From contig CM074179.1 of assembly GCA_037179385.1 (NCBI GenBank), positions 32,803,903-32,867,902 of the forward strand: 64,000 nt of DNA, read 5' to 3'. Numbering within the stretch: position 1 is the first letter of the stretch; each line of letters begins with the position of its first letter. Of this stretch, positions 23,605 through 37,413 are shown one piece after another. A program made the position numbers and the translations under genes. The DNA comes from Holothuria scabra (Eukaryota; Echinodermata; Holothuroidea; Aspidochirotida; Holothuriidae). The notes under the pieces were generated by a model, which saw nothing but the letters and a program-made list of their open reading frames with translations, had not been told where the DNA came from and made no database searches.

Positions 23605-23856
23605 TCAATTTCCAAATCCATCGTCTTTTCTTTTTTCATCTAATAATCTATCTAATTTACGGATATTCCAATTTGTCAAACCCTTCTGCTTTTCAACACT
23701 TGCTAAAATCTGAAATTTAAAGTATTCCCGCACATGAGATTTAAGATGCACATATAAAGTGCAGATGTTCCGATTTAGAGGTTTCACCGTTAACATGAAA
23801 GTCATTGATTTATGACCATTCATTCTCAACCTTACGTTGTTAAGGTTTGCCCACAT
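23605..23856 (-). pseudogene. Penelope-like GIY-YIG endonuclease C-terminal fragment (left copy)
   Basis: The 83-codon frame includes LRMNGHKS (family Arg and His) and TLYVHLKSH, and matches the right copy at 26184-26411. The stop at 23605 comes from a frameshift. The other frame continues into the conserved KLNTL box. Confidence 0.75.
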
Positions 23857-24587
23857 ACTGTTTCGTCACAAACCTTCACATTGGATCATATACATGGCCC
23901 ACTTAGTGTTACAGTTGGTACCTTGATTACGACATGAAAAAATGTTCTACCATTACTGAAACTAGTTACTTTGTCCGAGGCTATAAAAGGAGGATGACAA
24001 AGCTGACAACGCTTTCCATTACATTACAGGCTGGTAAGGGTCACATCCGAGTCTTCAGCCGCGTCACGAAGCTTAGCCCGACATAAGAGCCGACCCAGAC
24101 TACTAGCTTGGGAGAATGAAATTATTGGAGGACTCGTAACTAATTTTGCGCATACGTTCAGATGTCTGAAGCAGAGGTAAATACATTTCGAGAGTCCCCT
24201 TTATATCTGGTAGGCCGGGGGTGAAACTGTACAGTGAAAAAGGTCTTTTTGACATCATACTGCTGGGACGCTGTTGTGGGTTGTGGTGAGCATCCAATGC
24301 CCGTTTTACCTGCTGTCGCGTTCGCCTTCTCCCATGTCCGCGCCGAACAAGATAATCAACCAATTCATTACACCTGGTTTGAGCGAAGCGAATCGCTACA
24401 GATACGAAGTATCCGGAGAGTCGTGAATACGCGATAGATTTTTTAGTATGGTTAGATGGCAACTGTCTTCACATGAAGGGAACTGGTGAGTATCTGTAGG
24501 CTTACTATATAAATCGGTGGTTATACTGCCATCCTCGTTAAGCGCGTAACCGAAACATCAAGAAAGTTCACGGACTGGTGTGAGTAA

Positions 24588-24869
24588 TCACGTAAACTGG
24601 ATAGCGGGGTGAACCGTATTTATGTATGGCGGAAAGGAACTCAACAGTTTATCCTTACCCTCTGTCCAAATCATAAAAACATCATCGATGAACCGGAGCC
24701 AGATGGAAGGTTTAACAGCGCATTGGTTTAACAAGTCACGTTCAAAAATAGATAAAAACAGGTTCGCGTAACTAGGGGCTAGTTTAGTTCCAATAGCTGT
24801 TCCGCTTGTTTGAATAAAAAACTCCGAGTTAAATTCGAAAACATTTCGCTTCAGCACCAGCTCCGTCAT
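24588..24869 (-). pseudogene. Penelope-like reverse transcriptase fragment (left copy)
   Basis: The 93-codon frame carries the Penelope-like RT block TSGTAIGTKLAPSYANLF and the palm motif RFIDDV, followed by the typical HPAIQFT stretch. The first catalytic Asp lies outside this copy. It is the inverted counterpart of 25213-25500. Confidence 0.85.
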
Positions 24870-24945
24870 GTCACAGATACCGGAAATAGTTTCAGCTGGA
24901 AAAGAGCTTTCCTTAAGAACGGTACGGAGGTTTGCAAGCCCATCA

Positions 24946-25123
24946 GAGGGATTGTCGGAACTTGTGGATCATTTCATTCAACCTCTGGTGCCCAAGATTC
25001 CGTCCTATATACGTGATACGTCCGACTTTCTTGTCAAGCTGCGCGCTCTCTGTCCTATTCCTCCAGGTTCCATCTTATGTACGATTGACGTAACAGCATT
25101 GTACCAACCAGTATACCGCATAA
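24946..25123 (+). other. Single-copy spacer of the Penelope palindrome (RT motifs)
   Basis: This 178-bp centre is not duplicated. On the plus strand it reads LVDHFIQPLVPKIPSYIRDT and then LCTIDVTALY, the Penelope-like RT segment with the first catalytic Asp. It is continuous with the right copy, so the right element is longer at its 5' end than the left one. Confidence 0.82.
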
Positions 25124-26635
<1,512 letters not shown>

Positions 26636-26661
26636 GATAATGTGAAGATTTCAAGGGGATC
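26636..26661. repeat. 26-bp direct repeat flanking the Penelope pair (right)
   Basis: This equals 23187-23212 apart from one substitution (AAGAGGATC against AAGGGGATC). Because it is direct rather than inverted, it fits a target-site duplication of the whole insertion. Confidence 0.8.
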
Positions 26662-29600
26662 ATGCATATTTACTTGCTTTAAATGTTACTGTATGTAAGC
26701 ACTGCACTGCGTCCATTATATATTTAGTATGAGTCGGTCACTTAAAAAAATTAATTACTGACAAAACATATAAACAAAAGAAATATGTAATGAAAATTTG
26801 TTGGTCATTTTAACAGACATCGGTTATGCTTAATTTTCCTATAACACATTTCGAGCTAGGCCTAGACTATTCTCATATTTTGGACTTGCTTTGTTTGGCC
26901 AATTGATGGAAGTTTCCATTTAGGCTATATCACCATTGTTCATTTTTGTGCACAGTAATTGTTGGCTCAATGAACTGACTCAAGGTATTCTTAGTCTACA
27001 CTACATTACCCCAGTTAGGGGTGATGGGTTGTTAGGCCTAAACTGTTAGGTCGACTATACCAGCACTACTGCCCTACATAGGCCTACACAGGCCTACTGC
27101 AGTCACTGCACAGGCTATCCTATACTTTGTACATATGAACAGAAGTATGCGTACATCAGTTAGTAACATTAGGCGTCGAAAAGACGCAGCCACTTGTACA
27201 AACCTTGTTGATTTGTACACTGCGCCCTGCTGTATAGGCTGCAGTAATTCCTAACAGGTCTAACTTTAGGCTTAACTGAATATTTTTCTTTTTACGAGTA
27301 GCTAGGCTTATGACGAACTCAACTGTCTGTACAACATTCCATACTTGTCCTAAATTCAACTTGTAAGTCTTAACGTTTGGCTAAAGGCCCAGCTGCCAAC
27401 GACTATCCATCGTTTATACCACAGGCAGTACTATAGTTATATGGGCCCAACTAGGCCCTAGACCTAGTCTAACGTTAGTCATGATATAGGCCTAGGCCTA
27501 GCCACTATTGGAATAGGGCCTACCCTAGGGTCTACACAGGACATGCTAGGCCTAACGTTATGTGTACTAGCTTCATATAACGTTAGGACTGTCTGAGGTT
27601 TACGGCCACCCAATCGAAAGAATCTTGCCATATACCAAGTTTTATGGGACACACATATACAACCGTGACTTGCTTTAAGGGGAGAAAACAAAGAAAATTA
27701 CGCTAGGAAGCCCCGTTACGATGCAGTTGATTTGATACCTGTTAAACCTCGAAGATGAGAAGAGCTTATCATTCTTCATCATGGTGTCGCGCGCTCAGAT
27801 CCGATTCCTCTGAATTGCCATGTCTTCAAATGCGCATGCGTTCCTGTGAATAAACTAAAATTTGAGGAAAACTTTCCTTACATATCGTGTAACTTTCATC
27901 TTAAGGTGGAGTAATTCTTTAACTAAAAACACCAGTTCGTTTTTTCAAAAACGAATTCAGAGTATAAGTGGTCAATACCCTGAATTATCGATTATCCAAT
28001 TACGGAACAAAATAAAACATTTAGCAGAGAGGAGGATTTTGCTTAACCAGACGAAATTTTAAACGTATTAATGAGGAAGAGGCTAAAACTTTGCTTTATG
28101 GATCAGTAATGGTTAACCTTTTTAATTGTGAATTTTTAAAGAAAATGTTCAAGTGGATAATGGTTTAGCTGTATGGACGGGAAACATTTACGTTTTGTTT
28201 TTACAGTGTACGAGAAGTGCATAACAAAACAAAATATTATGAAATATACATTCAATTCTCTTACAAATGACAGGATCGTGTGAGGCAAACACAGGGAGGG
28301 TAGGGTCACCTGGAAAGGGAGGCAACCCAAGGTTCACTTCAAAACAATTCATCTGAAAACATTCATACATTCGTCTATTTTTAAAAATGTGCCTTACTTT
28401 CTTAACAGAATATATAAATACTTTCTGCTATCTTGACATGTATTGCAAAACAAATCACTATCCTGACATAACTGTGTACAACTTTCCACAAAGCATATCA
28501 CTAAACCATAAGTGACTATTCTGGTGTTAAATGGTCAAAAGCCTACATACAAGCGAACATCACTGTTTTCATGTTATATATTTGTCATTCAAGTATCGAT
28601 ATTCAAAAATTCACTTTTCCCTGAGAAAACCACATTGCACGAGCTCACTAAAATTTTCCTAAGTTGTAGAGTCACAATTACCATTCCAAAAATTCATTTA
28701 AATTAATTTCGTCAACAAATACATATGAAATTCGAAGTAGACGCCTCCTTCTTTGTTCATATGCAAATGTGAAAAAGGAAGACCCAATTATGTAAAGGTA
28801 TCTGGACAATGACGCAACTCCTTGCAGTGGCAAATTTTCAAAAACCCCAATGGCTACTGCGAACTCTCACTTCATACACAATGAAAAAAACTTAATGGTC
28901 GCGCAGCCTTAAGCAACATACGGACAATACAAACTTGTAAATTAAAACCAACTATATGCTATCTCGTACCTGCATTTCATAAGCAAGGGAGTAATTACCG
29001 AGAGCAAAATTTGGTCAAAAAAATGCGAGGACAGCTCCCGAAACTTTAACTTGGGCTGGCTAATTCCCAAGAAAAGCATTAAAAAACCGCCAAAGCGTAA
29101 GGACTTCCCCTATGATTATTTAGCAGCTCTTGCCACAAACGAAAAAAATATATACGAACATGACTGGGTCTAATGATTACATTGCAATTGGTTCACATCA
29201 AATTGATTCACACGGTGTTACTACTCTTTGCCTTAACATACTAATTCATTCACTTCGAGTACAAAAGTAAACAAACTTTCTGATTGGCTTAAAGTTGACA
29301 CACCTTCGATTACACCTTCGGAATGGAATGTACAGTATTCACAAACTCTGCATAATAAGGCGACTCCTTTGTGCTGCGTATTACGTACTAGAACTAGACA
29401 TACAGCATAAAATACTACGTGCAATGGGATCATGAAAACTTCACTGAATAGCATCGTTCTGTCAAATATCAACTTGTACGACAAACTACCTATGTAAGCA
29501 AAACAGTATAAATGGTGTTGTAAAGCAAATACACAGTAACGTTTTGGGTCAAAAGACAGGCCTAGGACTACGCTTACGTAGCAAAATATGAATTACATGT

Positions 29601-29911
29601 CATAAAAGATTCTAATGTGAAGCATTTCGTATTTCTCGCATTGCAAGTCAGCTCAACAAAACAACATATAATAGCTGTCTTTCACAAAAAAAAAAAAAAA
29701 AAAAAAAAAACAATTCTGAATTTGGTTAACGGTAACGCCAGGAACAAGTGCAAATCGTTGTTTACTGAGATGGCAAAACACTTCACAACAATTGAGCTTT
29801 TCATATGGTACACTGCCGAACCCGAGTTACAATAAAAGCACCAACAGTTAAGTTTAACGAATTTTACAGCCACGAAATCTACGATAAAAAACTTTGCATA
29901 CTTTCACATAA
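26662..29911. other. No gene recognised; probable unique host DNA
   Basis: The segment 26860-27580 is dense in TAGGCCTA/CCTAACGTTA words. A GCGCATGCG core at 27834-27842 resembles an NRF1 site beside GC-richer sequence and could mark a promoter. A run of A lies at 29687-29710. Only short frames occur. Confidence 0.45.
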
Positions 29912-29916
29912 CTTAC

Positions 29917-30850
29917 TGTCACTGTGTGTGGTACGAAATGATTACTCGGGAGACGTGTTCCGGGTTTCACCCCTTTATTTGCACTCATGCCGTTGAGGCA
30001 CGGTGAAACTAGAAGAAAACAACAAAAATTGATTAGAAAGAACAATAATACGTCACTTGAATGATATAGAAAGGTATTTTTAACAATGTAAATTTTAGGC
30101 ACAAACAAGCAAACAGATACAGAAACGAAACGAGATGGAGGCAACTTGGTTGACACTTCCAGCCGACTACACACACCCAGGCACACACACACATACACAC
30201 GCAAACATACAACTCCTCCAAAAAAATGCTAATTCTGCTACGACTTACAAAATCGTTACGGGGTTATAGCGTCACACACAATGAGGCGACTGCGGGTAGC
30301 TGGGTTGACTGGGGGGTGACTGGGATAACGGCGGTGACTGGGATAACGGCGTTGACTGGGGTAAACCTGTTACGGAAAATTAATGGATTCCGAGTAACCC
30401 TTGAACAAATACTCTATAAAGTTCATTACATGCAAGACATTTTAAATGAGCACTCACCAAACAGCTGATATGTATTCAGGAGGAATAAAACATTTTTAAC
30501 AACCCCTTGAAGCAGAAGATTAAAAACCGGCCTGAACGGTTATCATACAACAACTTGGTAAATCAATATGGTAACAAACGAGGACAGATATTTCTTCGCA
30601 AAACTTAGCCTAATTAACTTACTGTAATTAATAAAAGATAAGCTAATAAACTTACTCAAAAATAAACGGGCGGTGCCAGAGGATGCGGGTAAACACAACG
30701 AGATGGAGAACAGAAATGAACAGCATTGACACGGGAGTCCACGCGACTCAAAAAGAAACACCTGCGTGCATTCCTGACACGCGTACATACTTGGAACCCG
30801 GCCAAGTGAGTAACAGAGGTCCACCGAGAAACCTATCGGCGACGATAACA
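29917..30850 (-). repeat. BEL-1 3' LTR (minus orientation)
   Basis: The partner lies at 36486-37408. It contains a short imperfect tandem of GGTGACTGGGATAACGGC near 30314-30350. This copy holds about ten extra bases there relative to the other LTR. Confidence 0.92.
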
Positions 30851-30867
30851 CTCCCCCCCCCCCCCAT
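30851..30867 (-). promoter_or_regulatory. BEL-1 polypurine tract
   Basis: A C-rich run directly inside the left LTR reads as a G-rich purine tract ending GAG on the minus strand, immediately 5' of the 3' LTR. That is where plus-strand cDNA synthesis is primed in LTR retroelements. Confidence 0.7.
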
Positions 30868-31136
30868 TGAATGTGCTGTAACATTCAAGCTAAGATTACA
30901 CACAACTTACAATAATATTTATCTTCATACCACTCTTCCAATATATATGTACACCCCGCATCTCCGGACCCGACACTCACAAATTAATCTTAAAATCACA
31001 TTTGCCACTTCAGCTTCTTAAGCTCTTTAACAAATGAACATTACATTAGCCTGCCCATGACCATTTCACTTCGCTTGGACAACATATCAAGTAAATTACA
31101 TCCCAAGCAAAGGTCAACAGAAGAGCCACGCATCCC

Positions 31137-32940
31137 TCAGGAAGTTGAACAAACTGATTCTAAAAGAATTATCTTAGTGACGGGGCGGACCAATTCAGTG
31201 ACTTTAGTCTTAACTCTAACGGAACGGACCAAGCCGTCCCGCCCGTGATTTACTCCTACAACCAAACCAAGTGCCCATACATTCCGTGGGGTAACCTCAT
31301 TTTGTAACAGTACTAAATCCCCCACTTTCAAATTTTGACTAACCTTTGTCCATTTTGACCTCTTTTGTAGCACGGGCAAGTATAACTTGATCCACTTTCT
31401 CCAAAATTGTTCGGCTAAATTTTGCACGTGTCTCCACCGCCTTTTGAAGCGGTCCGAGTGGTTATATTTTCCCGGAGGTATGACAGAGCCATATCTCTAT
31501 AATAACAAATGATTAGGTGTGAGTGGAGTGGGATTGGAAGGGTCGTCACTGATCTTGGTGAGAGGACGACCATTTACTATGTTTTCAATTTCGCAGAAAA
31601 TAGTCTGCAGAATTTCATCAGTGAGCCTAACGGTTCTAGGGAGAACGGCCGTCATAACCTTCTTAAAAACACCTATCATTCTTTCCCAAACTGCTCCCAT
31701 GTGGGAGGCATAAGGAGGATTAAACTTCCACACCATGTCCTCCTTGACAGCGTAAGCACCTAAGAACTTCTGGGAAAGTCGTTTCATGCATTTTCTCATC
31801 TCCCTCTCCCCCACTTACAAGATTAGTACCATTGTCTGAAAATACGACCTCGGGATGGCCCCTACGAGACACTAAGCGCCTAAAGGCATTAATAAAGGTA
31901 TCGGTATCAAGTGATTCTAATTTTTCAACATGAATGGCCCTTACGCTTAAACAAGTGAACATGCAACCGTACCGTTTGACCTCTGATTTGCCGAGTTTCA
32001 CGTAGAAAGGCCCGAAAACATCGATACCCACGTAAGAGAATGGTGGCTTTCTATTTTCAATACGCTCTTTGGGTAGGTCAGCCATCAGCTGAGGGTAAGG
32101 CTTAGAATATAATCGTCTACACGTGACACAAGCCTTGATAATTTTTTTGGCTATAGGTCTAGCTTTAGTGATCCAATAACTCTCACGCGTGATGCCCAGA
32201 ACCCATTCAACTCCCACGTGGGCCACGTCGTGAGCATCCCTAACAATGGCTTTAGCAATGACATGGTCGCCCGGAATTATGTATGGATGATCATTAGCAG
32301 AATGACACGCACTTAATCTACCGCCTAGCCTCAGCAAACCCCTATTGTCTAAGAAGGGGTTAAGCTGTCTAAGTGGACTAGCGACCCTGACTGGTTTGTC
32401 GGCGAGTAGCCTTCCAATCTCGGACGCGAAGGCCACAGACTGGGACTTAAGAATAAGAACTACTTCTGCCTCGCGAATATCATGTATTGGTATTTCAGAC
32501 TTCTGCCCCCTAAGGAACTTAAAAAACCGAATCCACCATGCTAGGGCTCTTTTCATTTTACACCAAGATGAATAATAATTCATCAAATCCTGAATCGGGT
32601 CATTAACATGATCATTTTCCTTGGGCACGGGGGAAACCTTACCCCCAACATCTACCCCACACACAGTAACGCTACGCTGACACTTTCTTACTTCGGGGTC
32701 ACTCTCATCTAAAGGGGTGAGCGGGACCCTGGCGCTAACCCAGTCACACTTATACTGACGCAATTTGGCTGGACCATGAAACCATGCATCACTATCCCGC
32801 AGCTTAGAGCCTGTACACCCTCTTGTGAGCAAGTCGGCAGGGTTGGATTTACTTTCAATATGGAGCCATCGTTTGGGGTCACTGTGCTCCCTGATAAGAC
32901 TCAACCTTTGCCACGAATACATGGAACCTGCGAGTGTCAT
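31137..32940 (-). pseudogene. BEL-1 integrase
   Basis: The main frame is 32940-31720. It holds the zinc-binding HHCC region (HVGVEWVL..., CVTCRRLYS) and the catalytic core with Asp in YVGIDVFGPF and FSDNGTNL. After a frameshift near 31810 the core continues (31814-31497), with the third acidic residue in AVWERMIGVFKK. A further frame (31427-31137) gives the C-terminal LKVGDLVLL region. The integrase inserts the cDNA with a 5-bp stagger, matching the observed CTTAC duplication. It is broken by frameshifts. Confidence 0.88.
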
Positions 32941-34767
32941 TGTTTATATACTTCAAAACAATTTCAGAGTCCGTCCAAAAAAAAAAGGACTGAGTGAATT
33001 CTAGATCGAGTTCCCCTCTGAGTAAGGTATCGACCTTAACTGACAATACTGCTGCCTGTAATTCCAGGCGCGGTATGGTACACACCTTCAATGGTGCCAC
33101 TCTACACTTACTCATGACTAATTGCACGTGAATAGCGCCCAATCTGTTTACACAACGAATGTAACTACAGCACCCATAACCTTTGGTACTCGCATCGGAG
33201 AAGTGGTGAAGTTCAATCGCACTAGCATCCCATTCCCTAGGCTTAATGCAACGGGGAAATATTGAAAAGCTGATAGAGCCCAAGGACTGAACCCATAGGT
33301 CCCAATCGTGCTCTATGTCAGATGGCACTTTATCATCCCAGGGCAGTTTCTGGGCCGTTGCCTCCTGCAAGAGCAGTTTCCCAGTCATCACGATGGGGCC
33401 TATCAAGCCTAGTGGATCATATATCGATGCCACTATGCTCAGCATCCTCCTCCTGGTTACTAAGCTATCTATGGGCTTTTCAAACTCGAAGAAAAATCCA
33501 TCTGGTGAAACCATCCACTTAACCCCCAGGACTCTACTCTCGGACATTTCCCAAAGTTCACTGACTTCCTTGGCTCTGCACTCTTCAGGCACTTCGGCCA
33601 ACAATTCCTCACTATTGACTACGAATTTGGTTAACTTGAACCCTCCAAAACTTAACGTCTGCGGTAGCTCCGTAATAATTACCTTGGCTAACGAGTTCGA
33701 ACTGAGCTTAGGCAATCATCGACATAAAATGAATTATTCACGGTGTGTCTAATTAAGGTATTACCAACAGGGGAGTCAACCGCGGTTCTCCTTAAAGCAT
33801 ACGTGGAGCTAGAGGCACACCACACTCCTCCGAATAAATGCGAGGTCATACGATAATACAACAATTTGCCATTGCTGTACCACAAGAATCTGAGGGCATC
33901 CCTATCCCGTAAAGGGATTTTAACCTGGTTGTACATAGCCTCTAAGTCGGCTTGAGTAGCAATACAATGTTGGCGAAACCGTAACAACACAGGTAAAAGC
34001 TTATTTACCATGTCTGGGCCTTGCGTGCAACGGTCGTTCAACGACTGGCCTTTAAACTTACTAGCGCAGTCTAAAACAACCCTGAGCTTGTCTGGCCTTT
34101 TGTCAGAAAACACGGCGTGGTGGGGGAGGTACCAAATTCTATCAGCTTCGAGAAGTTCACTATGCGGGACCTCTTCTGCATGACCCTTTTCCAAAAGTTT
34201 TGTTACCTCTGCATCATACCTATCATAAATTCCCTCTTTCAACAGCCTCTTGTGCAAGCTATCTAGTCTAGTTTTGGCCATGACGAAGTTGTTGGGAAGC
34301 GACTCCGGCCTATTCCTCCATGGTATGGGAAGCTCGTAGTGACCGTAAACTCTCCTACATTCTTTGTCCCACAGGTCTATAACTAGCTTGTCTTCATGCG
34401 ACCAGGAAGACAATCCTATGCCCTCATTTTCGATTTCCCACAAGCGAGAGACATCGTCACGTGCAGGTGAAGCAGATACAAAGTTCGAAATAACTTTCTG
34501 ACTAGGGACCTTAATGGGAGACTGTCCATTCACACACCAACCGAATAGGGTCCTAACAGCATACGGCTCCCCTGGCTTGCCCCGACGTACCTCTAACGGT
34601 AGGAGGGCTTCCGAATTGTCTTGACCAATAAGTAAATCGACTGACAAGCTATCTGTTTGATACGCAGGCATGGGATCGAGACCACCTGGGTGGGGATAGC
34701 TCGCGGTCTCGATACGTGTACTCTTTACAGGTATCTCATCGACCACATAAACCGTGAACAATTCCAA
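32879..34767 (-). pseudogene. BEL-1 reverse transcriptase / RNase H
   Basis: Frame 34767-33688 carries the BEL/Pao RT. DNSEALLPLEVRRG opens it, then KLRVVLDCASKF, QADLEAMYNQV with the first Asp, and FYVDDCLSS with the palm motif. A frameshift near 33710 leads to 33715-32879. That frame has SIYDPLGLIGP, then RNase H with LHHFSDASTKGYG and FWTDSEIVLKYINN. The frame change falls just after the palm motif. Confidence 0.9.
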
Positions 34768-34780
34768 GGTTTCGCCAGAT

Positions 34781-35264
34781 TCAGAAGAAAGATATGTCTA
34801 CCGCTTCGGACTTTTGAGGGCCAGATTTATTCAATGTTCTAAGCTGGAACTCGTACGATTTGCCGATAATTCCTAGCCGCCTAATTAGGGCCCTTGAGCA
34901 AAATGAATTGCTCGAACCGCTATCTAATAAAGCATTCACTTTACAGGCATCATTGACAACCACTTGAACTAAAGGCATATATGTGCCTTCGCTGGGATAA
35001 AAACTAGCATTTGACACCTGAACATCATTTGACGTATCTGAACTAGAAACATTTGCTACATTATCATTTAGGTGAATGTACTTGGTGTTTTTTGCCACAC
35101 CCAGAAACGCTACACACAGAGCGTTTGCCACAGTTTTCGGTTTTATGTGATGAGAGTAGACAATTATGACACAATTTGTGGCGAATGACAACATCCAGTC
35201 TTTCTCTGGGACTCATTTGTTTAAACCTTTCACAATGCCACAAACGATGCAATTGGCTGCACAA
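34781..35264 (-). pseudogene. BEL-1 nucleocapsid and protease
   Basis: Minus frame 35264-35064 has the zinc knuckle CHNCLLSSHKTENC. The overlapping frame 35194-34781 has the aspartic protease core VNALLDSGSSNSFC, with Asp in the DSGSS motif. The protease would process Gag-Pol. A frame change separates the two. Confidence 0.82.
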
Positions 35265-36379
35265 TACACAAGGGGGTTCGGACTTGGCGTAAGTTCCTCG
35301 CTTAAATTGAGTGTCTTTATCACTTGAGTACCCAGTAGCCTTGCCCTTGGCATTAGATAAAGAGACAGAACAGTTATCTGATGAAGTCCTTTGCTCACTC
35401 TTAAAGCAGTCTGAAGGCTTAGGACGGGGTCATTAACTTCAACAGCAATTTCATTTGCAAATTTAACGAATTCCTTGAAAGCTGGGTAAGAGTCGTTGGC
35501 CTTCTTAGATTTTAGAGCCCGCTTTTTCCATTTCACTTGAATGTAATTAGGAAATCTACCCATTATTTCACGTATTACCGATCGCGAATTAACTTCCTGT
35601 AAGGTCTTTAATTGTGAGAGAACAAGCGATGCGTTTTTAATGTCGTCCGACAATTGCTGTATCTGTTGAGGCGTTTTAACCTGCTTCCCAAATTTTAATT
35701 CCCGAACAAGGCGCTCAGTTACTAAATGCGGGTTACCGAAGCGATCATCTAGGATTCTACGCGCCTGGGCGTAGCCACTGGAGCCCCCAATTAACTGACT
35801 TCCTCTGATAGCCTCCTTAGCCGGCCCACCAGTATACTGCATCAATCTAGATAATTTCAAATCATCATCATCGCACACTTTATCTACATTAGCTTCAAAC
35901 GCCTTGATGAATTGATGAAAATGCAGGGGACTACCATGAAACACTTCTAGTTCAACCTTTGGTAAGTTGAGGAGACGTTAAAATTCTTTGTTTGACGTGT
36001 TACCTGAGTTTGAATCAGCACCAATGGATTTTTGTTTAACTTTGGCAGTTTTAGACGATAATTTGGTGTTTTTAACCAAATCTAAGACAGAGATGTAATC
36101 CTTTTGTTTCTCAGAAAAGTAATTGTCACTTTCATCGATATCAGTCTCCTGGGTAAGTGTCTCATGGTAGCTATTATGGGCCAATGTAAATTTCTTAAAA
36201 AGATCTTTTAAATTGATTACATGGTCGTCAATGTCGCCCATGTTATCTTCAGCAATACATTGCCTTATGTAGTTGACTTCTTTAGTAACGGCCCTCTTTG
36301 CAGAAGACTTCGCCGTCTTTGCCATTTTCGATGGTGGGGCGGTCACGACGACGAGCAGAAGGATGACGGTAAAGCACAA
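35213..36379 (-). pseudogene. BEL-1 Gag
   Basis: The N-terminal frame 36379-35978 holds MAKTAKSSAKRAVTKEV and an acidic, helical region. The frame 35944-35213 continues with LHFHQFIKAFEANV, LMQYTGGPAKEAI and RILDDRFGNPHLV, the DUF1759-type region of BEL/Pao Gag. A short stop-containing gap separates them. The zinc knuckle is in the next frame. Confidence 0.83.
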
Positions 36380-36485
36380 GGACGATACGAACTTCCACGT
36401 TACACTGAGGGGGAACTGACAAACTGCATACGTTGACGGCCAGGGCTGACCATGGAGGTGAACTGGTTGTACCGATTTTTTTCAC

Positions 36486-37408
36486 TGTCACTGTGTGTGG
36501 TACGAAATGATTACTCGGGAGACGTGTTCCGGGTTTCACCCCTTTATTTGTACTCATGCCGTTGGGGCACGGTGAAACTAGAAGAAAACAACAAAAATTG
36601 ATTAGAAAGAACAATAATACGTCACTTGAATGATATAGAAAGGTATTTTTTAACAATGTAAATTTTAAGCACAAACAAGCAAACAGATACAGAAACGAAA
36701 CGAGATGGAGGCAACTTGGTTAACACTTCCAGCCGGCTACACACACCCAGGCACACACACACAGGCACGCGCAAACATACAACTCCTCCAAAAAATGCTA
36801 ATTCTGCTACGACTTGCAAAATCGTTACGGGGTTATAGCGTCACACACAATATGGCGACTGCGGGTAGCTGGGGTGACTGGGATAACGGCGGTGACTGGG
36901 ATAACGGCGTTGACTGGGGTAAACCTGTTACGGAAAATTAATGGATTCCGAGTAACCCTTGAACAAATACTCTATAAAGTTCATAACATGCAAGACATTT
37001 TAAATGAGCACTCACCAAACAGCTGATATGTATTCAGGAGGAATAAAACATTTTTAACAACCCCTTGAAGCAGAAGATCAAAAACCGGCCTGAACGGTTA
37101 TCATACAACAACTTGGTAAATCAATATGGTAACAAACGAGGACGGATATTTCTTCGCAAAATTTAGCCTAATTAACTTACTGTAATTAATAAAAGATAAG
37201 CTAATAAACTTACTCAAAAATAAACGGGCGGTGCCAGAGGATGCGGGTAAACACAACGAGATGGAGAACAGAAATGAACAGCATTGACACGGGAGTCCAC
37301 GCGACTCAAAAAGAAACACCTGCGTGCATTCCTGACACGCCTACATACTTGGAACCCGGCCAAGTGAGTAACAGAGGTCGACCGAGAAACTTATCGGCGA
37401 CGATAACA
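36486..37408 (-). repeat. BEL-1 5' LTR (minus orientation)
   Basis: This is the direct-repeat partner of 29917-30850. As the 5' LTR of a minus-strand element it should hold the promoter. CTTAC follows immediately on its outer side. Confidence 0.92.
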
Positions 37409-37413
37409 CTTAC

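Larger units (their letters stand above)
23241..24945 (-). mobile_element. Penelope-like element, left (minus-strand) copy
   Basis: The minus strand carries the end of a Penelope-like RT: GTAIGTKLAPSYANLFL, then WLRFIDDVF with the catalytic DD, at 24869-24588. The connector follows (24462-24103) and then a GIY-YIG endonuclease C-terminal region (23856-23605) ending in the WIWKL-type box after one frameshift near 23610. About 370 bp of 3' untranslated sequence reaches the TA run at 23240. The element is 5'-truncated at 24945, where the central spacer begins. The endonuclease N-terminal part is damaged. Confidence 0.88.
29917..37408 (-). mobile_element. BEL-1: BEL/Pao LTR retrotransposon
   Basis: Two direct LTRs (29917-30850 and 36486-37408) start TGTCACTG and end CGATAACA on the plus strand. 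CTTAC immediately flanks both outer ends (29912-29916 and 37409-37413), an exact 5-bp target duplication. Coding runs on the minus strand in the order gag, protease, RT, RNase H, integrase. Frameshifts between most domains make it defective. The LTRs differ at a dozen or so positions by eye, so it looks older than BEL-2. Confidence 0.93.
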
